DNA from: Erythroxylum novogranatense
Taxonomy: Eukaryota > Streptophyta > Magnoliopsida > Malpighiales > Erythroxylaceae
Assembly: GCA_029891385.1 (NCBI GenBank)
Contig: CM057224.1
Location: forward strand, 34,415,005-34,479,004
Direction of reading: 5' to 3'
Length of the DNA stretch: 64,000 nt
Shown: piece after piece, positions 1-10,557 of the stretch
Layout of the letters: each line of letters begins with the position of its first letter
How positions within the stretch are numbered: position 1 is the stretch's first letter
Position numbers and translations under genes: made by a program
Notes under the pieces: model-generated
What the model was told of the DNA's origin: nothing
Database searches by the model: none
What the model saw: the letters and a program-made list of their open reading frames with translations, nothing else

Positions 1-2190
1 ATGATTTCATCCTTAACTGCTTTATCATTCGGAATACACAACCTGTTTCCGACTATCATTAACCATCATCCCTTACTTGCACTTCGATTGCTTACCAGTC
101 GAATTTCATCTCTCACTTACTTAATTACGTATCCCGCTCTGTAACTCCTTGACCTTCTCCCTAAGGATAGGTCTCACTCGAATTGAGCAATAACACCATC
201 GATTCATTACGCTTTAAGCGATCTTCAACTTGGCCATCTGTTCCAACAGAGGCAAGTAAACCGATTACACATAAGCTATGGATGACTTCACCTTCAAAGC
301 ATACGCCACTACATTCGCCTTGCACGATGATACTCTATCATCGGTCATAGTCATGAGCAACTCCAACCATCGTCTCGCCTTAAGTTCAACTCTTTCGATT
401 CATAATGTACTTAAGACTTTTGTGATCCGTGAAGACCCTTGCAGAACCCCATACAAGTAGTGTCTCCAAATCTTTAAGGCAAAATTACCGCTAACTCCAA
501 GTCATGAGTCGGATAATTCAACTCATATGGCTTCAACTGCCGTGAAGCATAGGCTATCGCCCTGTCATCCTGCATCAGCACACATCCTAAACCCTTCCTC
601 GAAGCATCACTGTACACCGTATACCCCTGGTCTCCATTGGGCAAAACCAATACTGGAGCACTTGTCAATCTGTTCTTGAGCTCCTCAAAGCTCTTCGACA
701 TTCCTCACTCCATATGAGCTGTTGATTCTTTCTTATGACTTAGTCATAGGGCGCTATTATTGAGAATCCTCCACGAATCTCCTATAATAACTTTGCCAAA
801 CCTAGGAAGCTTCTTACCTCTTTCACTGTCTTTGGCTCTTGCCAATTCACTCTCGCTTCTATTTTCCTCGGATCAACATGAATCCCTTTGCTTGGAAATC
901 ACATGTCCAGGAAAACCACTTCATGTAGCCAAAATTCACACTTCTGAATTTGGCATATAGCTCTGCTCTCTCAATCTCTGCAATACTATCCCGAGATCTT
1001 TGTTCATGCTCTCCTTCATCCTTAGAATAGACGAGAATGTCATCAATAAACACAATGACAAACTGATCTAAGAATTCATTAAACACCCTATTCATCGGAT
1101 CCATAAAGGCGGTGGAGCATTGGTCAATCCGAAGGGCATAACCACAATTCATAGTGCATAACGGGTCTGAAAGTCGTTTTGTTTACATCGGACTCCACGA
1201 TTGGAGTTGATGATATCCCGATCTTAAGTCAATCTTGAAAAGACCCTTGCTCCTCATGGTGATCAAATAAATCATCTATCCGTGGCAGCGGATACTTATT
1301 CGAATCGTCATCTTGTTAAGCTTCACGTAGTCTATACACATCCGCCAGTTCCATCATTCTTCTTAACAAATAGGGACCGGAGCTCCCAGGTGAAGAACTC
1401 GGCACGATGAATTGCTTCTCCAACAATTCCTGCAATTGCTCCTTGAGCTCTCTCAATTCAATTGGAGCCATTCTATAAGGTGGCATGGAGATTGGCGCGG
1501 TTCCGGGAATCAAGTCAATTTCGAACTCAATTTCCCTCACCGGCGACAACCACGGTAATTCTTACGAAATACATCGAAACTCCCTCACAACCCGATAATC
1601 TTCTAATTTGCCCACATTCACTACGGATCCACTATATGCGCCAAGAAGGCCTCACACCTTTGGCTCATCATACCGTCACTAACGAGCAGAAATGATCCTC
1701 GGCCTTGGCGGTTTCTGTCCCCTCGAAGACCACTTTCGATCATTTCCGGATCAAATTCTACTTCTTTCAAACTACGATCTAGCTTAGCCTTGTACCTCTC
1801 CATGACATCCATCCCAATATAACATCCAATCCTTGAAGGTCTAGAGGTAGTAAGTCTACTACCAATCTAGCAACCGTCGATCTTGAGCTCACAATTCTTA
1901 TAAATCATACTAATCACCACCTTACCCCTAAAGGAGTACTAACAACCGAAAATTGTCCAAAATCTCGGGACACACAACATGCATATTCATACTTGCGGAT
2001 ACAAATGAATGGGTGGAGCCAGTATCAATCAACACATAAGCAGGAGAGTCAAATAAGCGAGCCATACCAGTCACAACTTTTGGGCTGACGCAGACTTCTT
2101 CCCCAGTCATGGCAAAGACTCGAGCCGGTGCTGGCTCGCCTCTAGGTCTCCTGCGGATATGTCTTTCTTGCAGTTCTTGAGCGCCCACAT
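1..2190 (-). pseudogene. gypsy pol pseudogene of G1 (protease, RT, RNase H, start of integrase)
   Basis: On the minus strand the protease motif [13 protein letters not shown] lies in 1928-2188. The RT fingers ([17 protein letters not shown]) lie in 1316-1549 and the RT palm with FIDDILVYS in 859-1152. RNase H ([15 protein letters not shown]) lies in 474-701 and continues out of frame to about 280. At 1-60 there is the linker before the integrase zinc finger (GNRLCIPND). Each piece is in a different frame, so several indels separate them and no single polyprotein could be made. In the family this polyprotein copies element RNA into DNA and integrates it. Fragment identities are clear; the exact lesion positions are estimates. 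Confidence 0.88.
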
Positions 2191-2199
2191 TATCTGCCG

Positions 2200-3335
2200 G
2201 CCGAGATGCCCTTGTTTACGCCTTCTTGGGGCTGAGGCTGAGACCCTTCCGCTTAACCGCTGGGGACAATCCTTGATTGGTGCCCCTTTGGCCACACCCA
2301 AAACAGCTCTATCTTCAGCAGACATTCCCCTTTATGAAATCTCCCACAGTGGTCACACTGGGGATTTCCTCTGCCTGACCATCCTGGACTTGCCACACTA
2401 GAAGCTTGCACTGAAGCGGCCCTAGGCTGCTTACTCTTAGTGGGGCCACTGCTACCCACCTCACTCTGGGTATAATGAGTTCTAGTGCTCCTTGCAGGTG
2501 CTGGAGCACTCATGCCCTTCTTAGAGAACTGCTCTCTGTTCTTCCTCTTCTTAGTCACTTCAGCCCTGATGTTCTCTAACTTCTCTGCTTGAAGAGCAGC
2601 ATCAACCAGCTGCTGATAATCACGAAGTTGTGAATTATCACCTTTTCCTTGATCCTAGGTGCAATCCACCCTCGAACTTCCGGCATTTGTCTTCCTCAGT
2701 TGCCACGATATTGGCTGCATACCGTGATAACTGAGTAAACTTCAATTCATACTCTGCCACACTCAACTCCCTCTGAGCGAGATTCAAAAATTCCCTTGCC
2801 TTATCCTGCATGTAGACCATCGAAAAATATTTCCTCCGGAAGGCCTCTAGGAACTCCCTCCATGTCAGTACCGGAGGTACTTCCTGGCTGCGGGGCACTG
2901 ACTCCCACCAGTGCAGTGCATCCCCTTGCAGTAAGCTAACTGCATAATCGAGCTTCTCTTCATCATTGCACTTCATCTGGTTTAGGACCCTCTCGGTCCT
3001 CTTCAGCCATGCTTCAGCTTCCTCGGGATTAGTGGTCCCGCTGAAGTCAACTACTCTATACTTTCGGAGCTTATCATACTGGCCGCTCCTCTCTACTGGA
3101 GCTGGCACTTGAGCTTGCCTTCCTTGACCCATGGCATAAGTAAAAGCCTGGGCGAAGGCCTGAAAGAACTGGGGATCCATGGGGTTCACTTGCGGAGGAG
3201 GCGGGCGCCTCATGTTGCACACTTGGTGCATCAGTGCAAGCGGATGGTCCTGCATCCTGCGAACATACGACTCATCCGTGCTTCAGCTGAGAGCTGGGCG
3301 AGATTGAGCTCCTCGAGTTCTCTTCGAGGCGGCAT
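2200..3335 (-). pseudogene. gypsy gag pseudogene of G1
   Basis: The likely original start is the minus-strand ATG at 3335-3333, giving MPPRRELEELN, matching the MPP-R-R start of G3 gag. The frame shifts near 3260 into the longest surviving stretch (2638-3255, 205 residues). That stretch holds the capsid-type retrotransposon gag domain, with signature residues WLKRTERVLNQMKC, LLQGDALHWWESVP and REFLNLAQREL. The CCHC nucleocapsid part lies at about 2253-2560 (CDHCGRFHKGEC is visible) and is frame-broken. Gag normally builds the cytoplasmic particle that packages element RNA. Confidence 0.85.
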
Positions 3336-3529
3336 TACTCCTTCAATTTAAAAATCGGTGAAAATCTTTAGTTCACATAAAATAAATTCAATTCACTCAT
3401 TTGAAAACAATGTTGCATGTTATGCATTTAAAGCAGTGCACATACTTCATATAATTCATGTAGGAAATGCATGATGACTTGACCCTTAGACAATCCCACT
3501 AAGGTTCCTAGAAACCCTAAACCGGTTTC
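3336..3529 (-). other. Untranslated leader between PBS and gag of G1
   Basis: This is AT-rich non-coding sequence between the PBS and the gag start. The equivalent stretch in G2 is 23828-24027. The two share short matches such as the CCTAGGAACC-like segment before the PBS. No other feature is seen. Confidence 0.6.
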
Positions 3530-3541
3530 GCTCTGATACCA
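3530..3541 (-). promoter_or_regulatory. Primer binding site of G1
   Basis: The minus strand reads TGGTATCAGAGC, the initiator-Met-tRNA type primer site of many plant LTR elements. It lies 3 bp inside the LTR edge at 3545, which fixes the boundary between LTR and internal region and the minus orientation. Confidence 0.9.
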
Positions 3542-4109
3542 CAATGTTAGGACCCGACCGTGGGCCGAACCCCATTGTTGGATCCGATTCGAATCCAAAT
3601 CTTGAACCAAAGAACATGATACTTGATCATTTGTCTTGTAGGGTTCATTTAACAACCCTAATTGCATATTGATCTCCTTGTACATCATACTCTTATGACT
3701 CTTGTTTAAATTAAGAAAAGAATTTCTTCAATCCGAGTTCATAACTCGAGATATCAACAAAACTAAAGAAGTTCATACCGAAACATGCTCTCTTAACTGA
3801 CCTCCCACTTCTTTTAATACAAACTTTCTCAATTTAACTCCAAATGATATAAATTTTAATATGGGGACAGATACGTCTTAGAAAACTAACGGTTCAAGCC
3901 TCGCCTCTTTTGGAGGTCGTATGAGAAAATTATGCCCAAAACAATGGACCTTGCTCACTTCCAAAATCAGTGAAACTCTTTTGGCGCGATTTCTATAATT
4001 TTTAATCTAGAGGTCTAAATGTGTTCATTCTTTCACCATATGAAAGTAGACATCTAGATCTACAACTCTCGTGAAGACTACAAAGGCTGATTCTGTCTCT
4101 TACATTCTG

Positions 4110-4560
4110 TAGCGTCCACTTTTCTATCATCGGTTTTCTATCGTCTGGTTTCTATCATCGGTTTTCTATCAATTTGGTTTTGCTATCATCTGGTTTTCCT
4201 ATCACCGGTTTTGCTATCATCTGGTTTTTCTATCAGCTGATTTTTCTATCAGCTGGTTTTTTCTATCAGCTGTTTTGCTATCATCTGGTTTTCCTATCAT
4301 CTGGTTTTCCTATCAGCTGGTTTTTCGATCAGCTGATTGTTCTATCATCTGGTTTTTTTTTTCTATCAGCTGGTTTTGCTATCATCTGTTTTTTTTTCCT
4401 ATCAGCTGGTTTTTCGATCAGTTGGTTTTTCGATCAGCTGATTGTTCTATCATCTGGTTTTTCTATCAGCTGTTTTTGCTATCATCTGGTTTTCCTATCA
4501 TCGGGTTTTCTATCATCGGTTTTCTATCATTGGTTTTTCTATCGGCTGGTTTTCTATCCA
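4110..4560. repeat. Degenerate short tandem repeat with CAGCTG cores
   Basis: About 450 bp made of a 14-17 bp unit, roughly CTATCAGCTGGTTTTT, with variants (CTATCATCTGG, CGATCAGCTGA). The CAGCTG core is a perfect palindrome. The reading frames through it (repeats of the type SAGF, YQLVF) are products of the repeat and not genes. It sits about 570 bp from the PBS edge of the LTR, the same offset as the unrelated repeat in the G2 LTR. Confidence 0.9.
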
Positions 4561-4599
4561 CACATGTCTACTTATATAGATCATATCTTTTGACTCCGA

Positions 4600-5625
4600 T
4601 ATCAAATTGGAAAAACTTGGTATCTATCTCGTAGAAAAGAGATCTACAACTTTAAAGAAGGAAATTTTGTCTAAATCTATCGATATCAAGTCCATATCGT
4701 CTGCTTTTGCTTCAGCTGGTTTTTCTATCAGCTGGTTTTTTCTATCCAGCCCATGTCTACTTATATAGATCATATCTTTTGACTCCGATATCCAAATTGG
4801 AAAAACTTGGTATCTATCTCATATAGAAAAGAGAGATATACAACTTTTAAGAAGGAAATTTTGTCTAAATATATCGATATCAAGTCCATATCGTCTGCTT
4901 TTGCTTCAGCTGGTTTTTTTCTATCAGCTGGTTTTTCTATCAGCTGGTTTTTCTATCCAGCACATGTCTACTTATATAGATCATATCTTTTGACTCTGAT
5001 ATCGAAATTGGACAAACTTGGTATCTATCTCCTAGAGAAAAGAGATATCTACAACTTTTAAGAAGGAAATTTTGTCTAAATCTATCGATATCAAGTCCAT
5101 ATCGTCTGCTTTTGCTTCAGCTGGTTTTTTCTATCAGCTGGTTTTCTATCAACTGGTTTTCTATCCAGCACATGTCTACTTATATAGATCATATCTTTTG
5201 ACTCTGATATCGAAATTGGACAAACTTGGTATCTATCTCATAGAGAAAAGAGAGATCTACAACTTTTAAGAAGGAAATTTTGTCTAAATCTATCGATATC
5301 AAGTCCATATCGTCTGCTTTTGCTTCAGCTGGTTTTTCTTTCAGCTGGTTTTTCTATCCAGCACATGTCTACTTATATAGATCATATCTTTTGACTCTGA
5401 TATCGAAATTGGACAAACTTGGTATCTATCTCATAGAGAAAAGAGAGATCTACAACTTTTAAGAAGGAAATTTTGTCTAAATATATCGATATCAAGTCCA
5501 TATCGTCTGCTTTTGCTTCAGCTGGTTTTTTCTATCAGCTGGTTTTTCTATCAGCTGGTTTTCTATCCAGCACATGTCTACTTATATAGATCATATCTTT
5601 TGACTCCGATATCCAAATTTAGCAA
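4600..5625. repeat. Tandem array of about 195-210 bp units
   Basis: Five units start with CTGCTTTTGCTTCAGCTGG at 4701, 4895, 5106, 5314 and 5507, giving spacings of 194, 211, 208 and 193 bp. Each holds one to three copies of the CAGCTGG short repeat, then CACATGTCTACTTATATAG, a TTTTGACTCTGATATCGAAA module and CTACAACTTTTAAGAAGG. Length differences come mostly from the number of short repeats. The array is nested inside the G1 LTR, so it is an LTR minisatellite and not a genomic satellite array. Confidence 0.9.
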
Positions 5626-7107
5626 ACGATATACCCTTGAAAGCTCTAATCTTCTACTACAATATTCATGAAGGCTCATTTATCTAATTCAAGTCCTACA
5701 AAGGTCAAAAACTGGGGCGAAGTTCTGTCAAGTTTTAGGAAAATTTGGCAGCACTTCCTTGAAAATACTAACTAACCAATTTATCAATCCTAATACTTCC
5801 ACCTGCAAAAAACTCATCATACAACCTCATATAATATGTTTAAACCCTAAGGTATCTTCAAATGCCATTCTAAGCAACAGCCACACTCTTAATCATCTAA
5901 TCAAATCCAAACTATAATAATGATGCAATTTTCTTAAACATGCACGAATTTCTCAAAATACATTTGAACTTAGCATACTTGCATTTCATTTGCATTCATT
6001 CCATCATCATCAACTCATGTCATATTCATACAATGCTTTAGTGGGCATTTTAAGCCCAATTACAATGAAGTTTCAAAATACAGTATCATTCTTAAAATGC
6101 TACTAAAGCATTGTTTTTACCAAAATCATTTCAAATACAAAACCAAAAGAAAATCTTGGAGTAAGTGCCTTTAAGCTTGCTCCTCGGGATCCTTCTCATT
6201 TCTGTAGAGTTGAGGGGTGAGCTTTCACTCCGTGGGTAACACATTTATATTTATCTATCAAGCAAGTCTATTTAGTTATTCATACTTTTGCATTCATTCA
6301 TTAAAATATAATACATGCATCATGCAAAGTTCATCAATATTCAAACATGATTTTTTCACAATTCAAACATTCATAATTCTTGCATTTTCATGTAATTCAC
6401 ATAAACAACACATCAAATGGCTCGGTAAGTCCTTATTCTTGGCAACCATATAGTCTCATTTTATGTGTCTATATGGGCAAATCTTGAGGAGTCCAAAATG
6501 TTGGATCATCCTATGCCCTGATCAGGCGTGGGGCGAAGGCTTCGTGGTCGGCGATGCGTGTGGCGGTTCTTAGGACTATACCTTACCCACATAACATAAC
6601 CATCATGCAAAATCATAAAATTGGACTGTTCTTGTCCAATTCATCGTTTCTTTGAAATCATCTTTTCATACATCATTCATGCCTTTCATCATATTCATTC
6701 ATCAAGCATTTATGCAATCATTAAATCACACATATTTAATATAACTTTCAGTAGGTGAAACTCATTAATGTCATGCATTAATTTGCATTTGTAGCTTATA
6801 TACATAAAGATAAATATGAAACCCACCTTTTAGACTTGTTAAATCTTTGCTAATGGAGTTCCTCCTCTTGCTCTTCTCTTCTTTCTTGTCCCACTTCAAC
6901 CATAACAAGAAAAGAACCTCATATCATTTAGGGTTTCTAAAATTGAAAACCCGTGAACTTAAATCATGAAATTAACCTAGAATCACTAAACCCATCTTCT
7001 TTCTAAGCTTTTAAACTATAAAACCAACAAAACTTAACCTTGAAAATATAACTTACCTTGATTCCTTAACCAAACAAGTGGTTTCTTGGTTCAAAGTGAA
7101 GCTTAGC

Positions 7108-7296
7108 TAGCCAAATGGTAAGAGGCGAGCATGTGGAAGCTATAAAACCTTGAGGTCATGGGTTCGAGCCGTGGCTCACCCATGACCAAAGAGGACAATA
7201 CTGATTAAGGTTGGATGCCGCGGTATAACCCATGAAACACTTTCGCCATGAAGATAACTCTGCAAACACCTACGGTGGGGGTGGGGTCCAACATGC
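7108..7296 (+). other. tRNA-like (SINE-type) segment or filler at a rearrangement junction
   Basis: Two polymerase III promoter-like boxes are visible on the plus strand: an A box TAGCCAAATGG near 7110 and a B box GGTTCGAGCC near 7163. Their spacing suits a tRNA or tRNA-derived SINE. No acceptor-stem pairing or convincing anticodon arm is evident, so a functional tRNA gene is unlikely. The second half (about 7205-7296) contains GGATGCCGCGGTATAACCC and GGGGTCCAACAT. Those strings recur in the LTR array near 16688-16760 and 21698-21770, so that part may have been copied from a relative. It joins the truncated G1 LTR to truncated G2 pol. Confidence 0.45.
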
Positions 7297-8559
7297 TCCC
7301 TGCAGCTGATCGAATAAATCATCTATTCTTGGCAAAGGATACTTATTCTGAATAGTCATCTTGTTAAGCTTCCTGTAGTCTATGCACATCCTCCATGTTC
7401 CATCCTTCTTCCTAACAAACAGGACCGGAGCTCCCCAAGGTGAAGAACTCGGCCTGATGAACTGCTTCTCCAACAATTCCTGCAATTGTTCCTTGAGTTC
7501 TCTCAACTCAACTGGAGCCATTCTGTAGGGTGGTATGGAGATTGGCGCGGTTCCGGGAATCAAGTCAATTTCGAACTCAATTTCCCTTACCGGCGGCAAT
7601 CCTGGTAATTCTTACGGAATACATCAGAAACTCCTCACAACTGAAAATCTTCTAATCGCCCACATTCACTTCTGGATCCATTACATGCGCCAAGAAGGCC
7701 TCACACCCTTAGCTCATCATATTGTCAGCTAACATAGCCGAAATGATCCTCGGCACTGGCAGTTTCCTGTCCCCCTTGAAGACCACTTTCTGATCATTGC
7801 CCAAATCAAACTCTACTTCTTTCAAACTACAATCTAGCTTCGCCTTGTACCTCTCCATGACATCCATCCCCAATATAACATCCAATCCTTGAAGGTCTAG
7901 AGGTAGTAGGTCTACTACCAGTCTAGCACAGTCGATACTGAGCTCACAATTCTTATAGATCAAACTGATCACCACCTTACTCCCTAAAGGCGTACTAATA
8001 ATCAGAAAGTTGTCCATAATCTCAGGACACATAACATGCAAATTCATACTTGCAGATACAAACGAATGTGTAGAGCCAGTATCAATTAACACATAAACAA
8101 GAGAGTCAAATAACTGAGCCATACCAGTCCACTTCGGGCGGTGCGACTTCTTCTCCGTCATGGCAAAGACTCTTCTTGGTGCACGACCACAGCCTCTAGG
8201 TCTCCTGCGGATTAGCCCTCCCGACTGCTCCTGGTGCCTACTTACGTGGTGGCCCGATTCCCACTGTCTCTCTGCGCCTCGAGCTTGAACTTAGAAATCC
8301 TCCCGTCTCGACCTCTGGGACAATCTCTCATCATATGTCCTTCTCTCCACTGGAAGCAACCACCAAACCCTTGAGACATCTCCTGGATGAAACTTCCGCA
8401 TTGATCACACTGGGATACTTGCCCTTCCATGACTTTCTGAGCCTCCCATACTAGAGACACTCGTAAAATTGCCTGATCTGCGACTCTTGGCGGGACCACT
8501 CTTGCCCATGCCACTCTGAGTATGATGAGTCCTGGTGCTCCTTGCAAGGGCTGAGTTAT
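7297..8559 (-). pseudogene. gypsy gag-pol fragment of G2 (zinc knuckle, protease, RT fingers)
   Basis: RT lies in 7270-7599, from [17 protein letters not shown] to [11 protein letters not shown], and is lost abruptly where the junction starts. Protease lies in 7709-8161 with the intact catalytic motif [12 protein letters not shown], followed by [12 protein letters not shown] gag zinc-knuckle remnant lies in 8242-8547 (GCFQWREGHMMRDC). It has Trp where the second Cys of the CCHC pattern is expected. The pieces are in different frames. The RT here is better preserved than in G1, making it a useful comparison for G1 lesions. Confidence 0.87.
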
Positions 8560-9389
8560 TGTTGGACCCCGAACTTTTGAGGATAATAGAAATATTACAA
8601 TGAATTTAAGTGAGAAAGAATTGGTGAGAATGAGAATGAATTTAAGGAAATGTGATGAATTTAAGAAAAATGTAGGAGAAAAGAATTGTTTCGGTTAGAT
8701 GAATTTGATATTTGAATGAATTTTTATGGATTATGAGAGGAAAGTGGATGAGTTGATTGAAATGAAGTTAAATAGTATGAATTAAAAAAAAGTGTGAAAA
8801 TTTAAAGGATTTAGAAAGTTTGACTTTTTGGAGAGAGAATGTTTGACTTTGAGAGTTGACTTTTGTTTGAGGCAAAATTTGATAAAATGATCTACATGAA
8901 ACTTGTAGATTATGTTACGAGCTTTCTGTAGACATAAAGTTTGCAATTTTTCGATATCGGGAGTGAAAGTTATGATCAGTCAAAGTTTATGTTTGATAAG
9001 GTTGACTTTTGACTTTAATTATGATGACTGAATTTTTGACTGAGAAATTAACCTAGTTATAGGTTAATTGAGCTTTGATGTTCTGCATGAAAATTGAAGG
9101 GTTTGTTTTGATCTTTATTTCGACATAAAGTATGCAATTTTTCGATCTCGGAGTAATAAGTTATGATTTTTACAAGTTTATATTGTGATTTTAGTATGAT
9201 TATTAGAGGATAGTATCTTTAACCAGAAAATGGACTCCCGTAGGAGTCGAATTGAGTTTTATGTCCTTCGTGGAAGATTTAGAGCTTCCCTCAGGCTTTC
9301 TATAGAGACTAAGTTTGTTAAAATCGAAGTTCGGGATTAAGAGTTATAAATTTTGGAAGTTTTATGTGAAAAAAAAAGAAAAAATGTAT

Positions 9390-9480
9390 CACCCCCGTTG
9401 CTAGGGCGACGCGTCACCAGGGTGACGGCGAGCGTTTGGCTCGCGTCACCAGGGCGACGCATCACCAGGGTGACCTCGCC
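9390..9480. repeat. GC-rich palindromic minisatellite, array LTR 1
   Basis: Repeats of GCGTCACCAGGGTGAC alternate with GGCGAGCG in an otherwise AT-rich LTR. GTCACCAGGGTGAC is an inverted repeat. The corresponding blocks in copies 2 and 3 (14332-14476 and 19342-19486) differ in repeat number and detail while the flanks are nearly identical. Confidence 0.85.
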
Positions 9481-10310
9481 CTAATACGACGTCGTTTTGC
9501 ACCTTTAGTGTTCTTGCTTCCTCCTCCAATCTGACCTTTGTCCACTATTTTGCTCATATCTTTTCCGTCCGACATCCGATTGAGTTGATTCTTTCGGCAT
9601 TGGATTCCTAAGACAATTATCTACATCCTCATAGAAATTTGTGAATTTTTGAGATTAAATTAATGGAGATTAATTTAAACAAAGTGAGTCGGGAAATTTT
9701 CCAAACATAGTTCAGTATTTTGTGAAATTCGGGATCTGTAGAGATCCGATTGAAGCGATTCTTGAGGCAAAATAAATATAAGACAAAGGGCTATAAATCA
9801 TATGAAGACATGAAATGTCAATTTTTCCCCTAAGTCCTTCGAATTATGAATGGAAGTTCGGATTAGAGTGTAATTTTTGGATTGGGAACACCTGTGTGTA
9901 AATTGAGCATAAGTTTTGATCTTGGAAACAAAATGAGGCGATTCTTGTTTTGAATTAAACTAGAGACATAAGGATACAATTGTTATGAAGACATCGAGTT
10001 TCAATTCTGGGATTAAGAATGTGAAATTTTGGACGGAAATAATCATACCTGGAAAATGTGTTAGAATATGGATATTCCCGAACTGTTTTGCGCATAACTT
10101 TTGATGTAGTGCTCCGAATTGAGCGCGGTCAGTGGCGTTGGATTCGTATGATTGAGAGGAACATTTATCTAGAAGGAAGTTTGGACAAATTCCTTCAAAT
10201 TGATAGTGCAAATCAGACCCGCATGTATAAATGAAGTTAGGGGCAATTTTGGAATTTTGTTAAAGAGTGAGGGCAAAATGGTCTTTTACCCTCCATTTTT
10301 AATGACATGG

Positions 10311-10557
10311 CATAAAAAAATCAGATGAGTGTCGTTGGTTTAAGGAAGAGTCTCGATTATTCAAGAAGAAACGAAAGAATAAGAAGAGAATGGAGAGAAG
10401 GAGATTTCGTATGGAGAAAGAAGAGAGAGATTTCCATTTTTCGAATTTTTTGAAGCTTTAAGCATGAGTTTTAAGTTAGTTTCAAAGGAAGAAGATGGAA
10501 AATGAAGGAAGCTTGCTTTGGGAATCAGGAATTTTCGAATTTGAAGGAGAAAGAGGT
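10311..10557 (+). promoter_or_regulatory. Candidate promoter and first splice donor of array LTR 1
   Basis: A TATA-like CATAAAAAAA at 10311 is followed by a purine-rich leader (10345-10550) and then GAG/GTAAGG with GT at 10556-10557. The same arrangement of TATA, purine-rich leader and GTAAG is present in LTRs of other families in this window. Equivalent positions in copies 2 and 3 are about 5.0 and 10.0 kb downstream. Confidence 0.5.

Larger units (their letters stand above)
1..7107 (-). mobile_element. Degraded Ty3/gypsy (Tekay-like chromovirus) element G1, 3' part outside window
   Basis: Read on the minus strand, the order is LTR (7107 to 3545), primer binding site (3541-3530), gag (from 3335), protease, reverse transcriptase, RNase H and the start of the integrase region, which runs off the window at base 1. 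The gag-PR-RT-RH-IN order is that of Ty3/gypsy, and protein fragments resemble the better preserved G3 element, which ends in a chromodomain. The coding region is broken by many small indels, so the element is dead. Its LTR lacks about 500 bp of its outer end compared with the G2 LTR. Confidence 0.9.
3545..7107 (-). repeat. 5' LTR of G1, truncated at its outer end
   Basis: The LTR starts TGTTAGGACCCG next to the PBS. It matches the G2 LTR (24044-26999) in stretches spread along its length. Examples are the CCCCATTGTTGGATCC region near the PBS, an acceptor-like region near 6180-6230, the donor-like AAGGTAAGTT near 7050 on the minus strand, and TTTCTTGGTTCAAAGTGAAGCTTAG near 7085-7107. Homology then stops, and the last roughly 500 bp (TATA box and LTR outer terminus) are missing. 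It carries about 1.5 kb of tandem repeats that G2 lacks. Confidence 0.8.

Noticed and set aside
1..3335. Endogenous pararetrovirus origin for the RT and RNase H fragments
   Set aside because: The gag type, LTRs, tRNA primer site and gypsy domain order, with an integrase in the related G3, fit a Ty3/gypsy element.
4174..5462. Several overlapping open frames with repetitive SAGF/YQLVF peptides
   Set aside because: They are translations of the CTATCAGCTGG short repeat and the 200-bp units, occur in more than one frame, and lie within an LTR.
4600..5625. CRISPR-like or centromeric satellite array
   Set aside because: The units are direct 195-210 bp repeats without constant spacers, confined to one LTR in a plant-type sequence.
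7108..7190. A functional tRNA gene
   Set aside because: A and B boxes are present, but no paired acceptor stem or convincing anticodon arm could be found, and it sits in a rearrangement scar.
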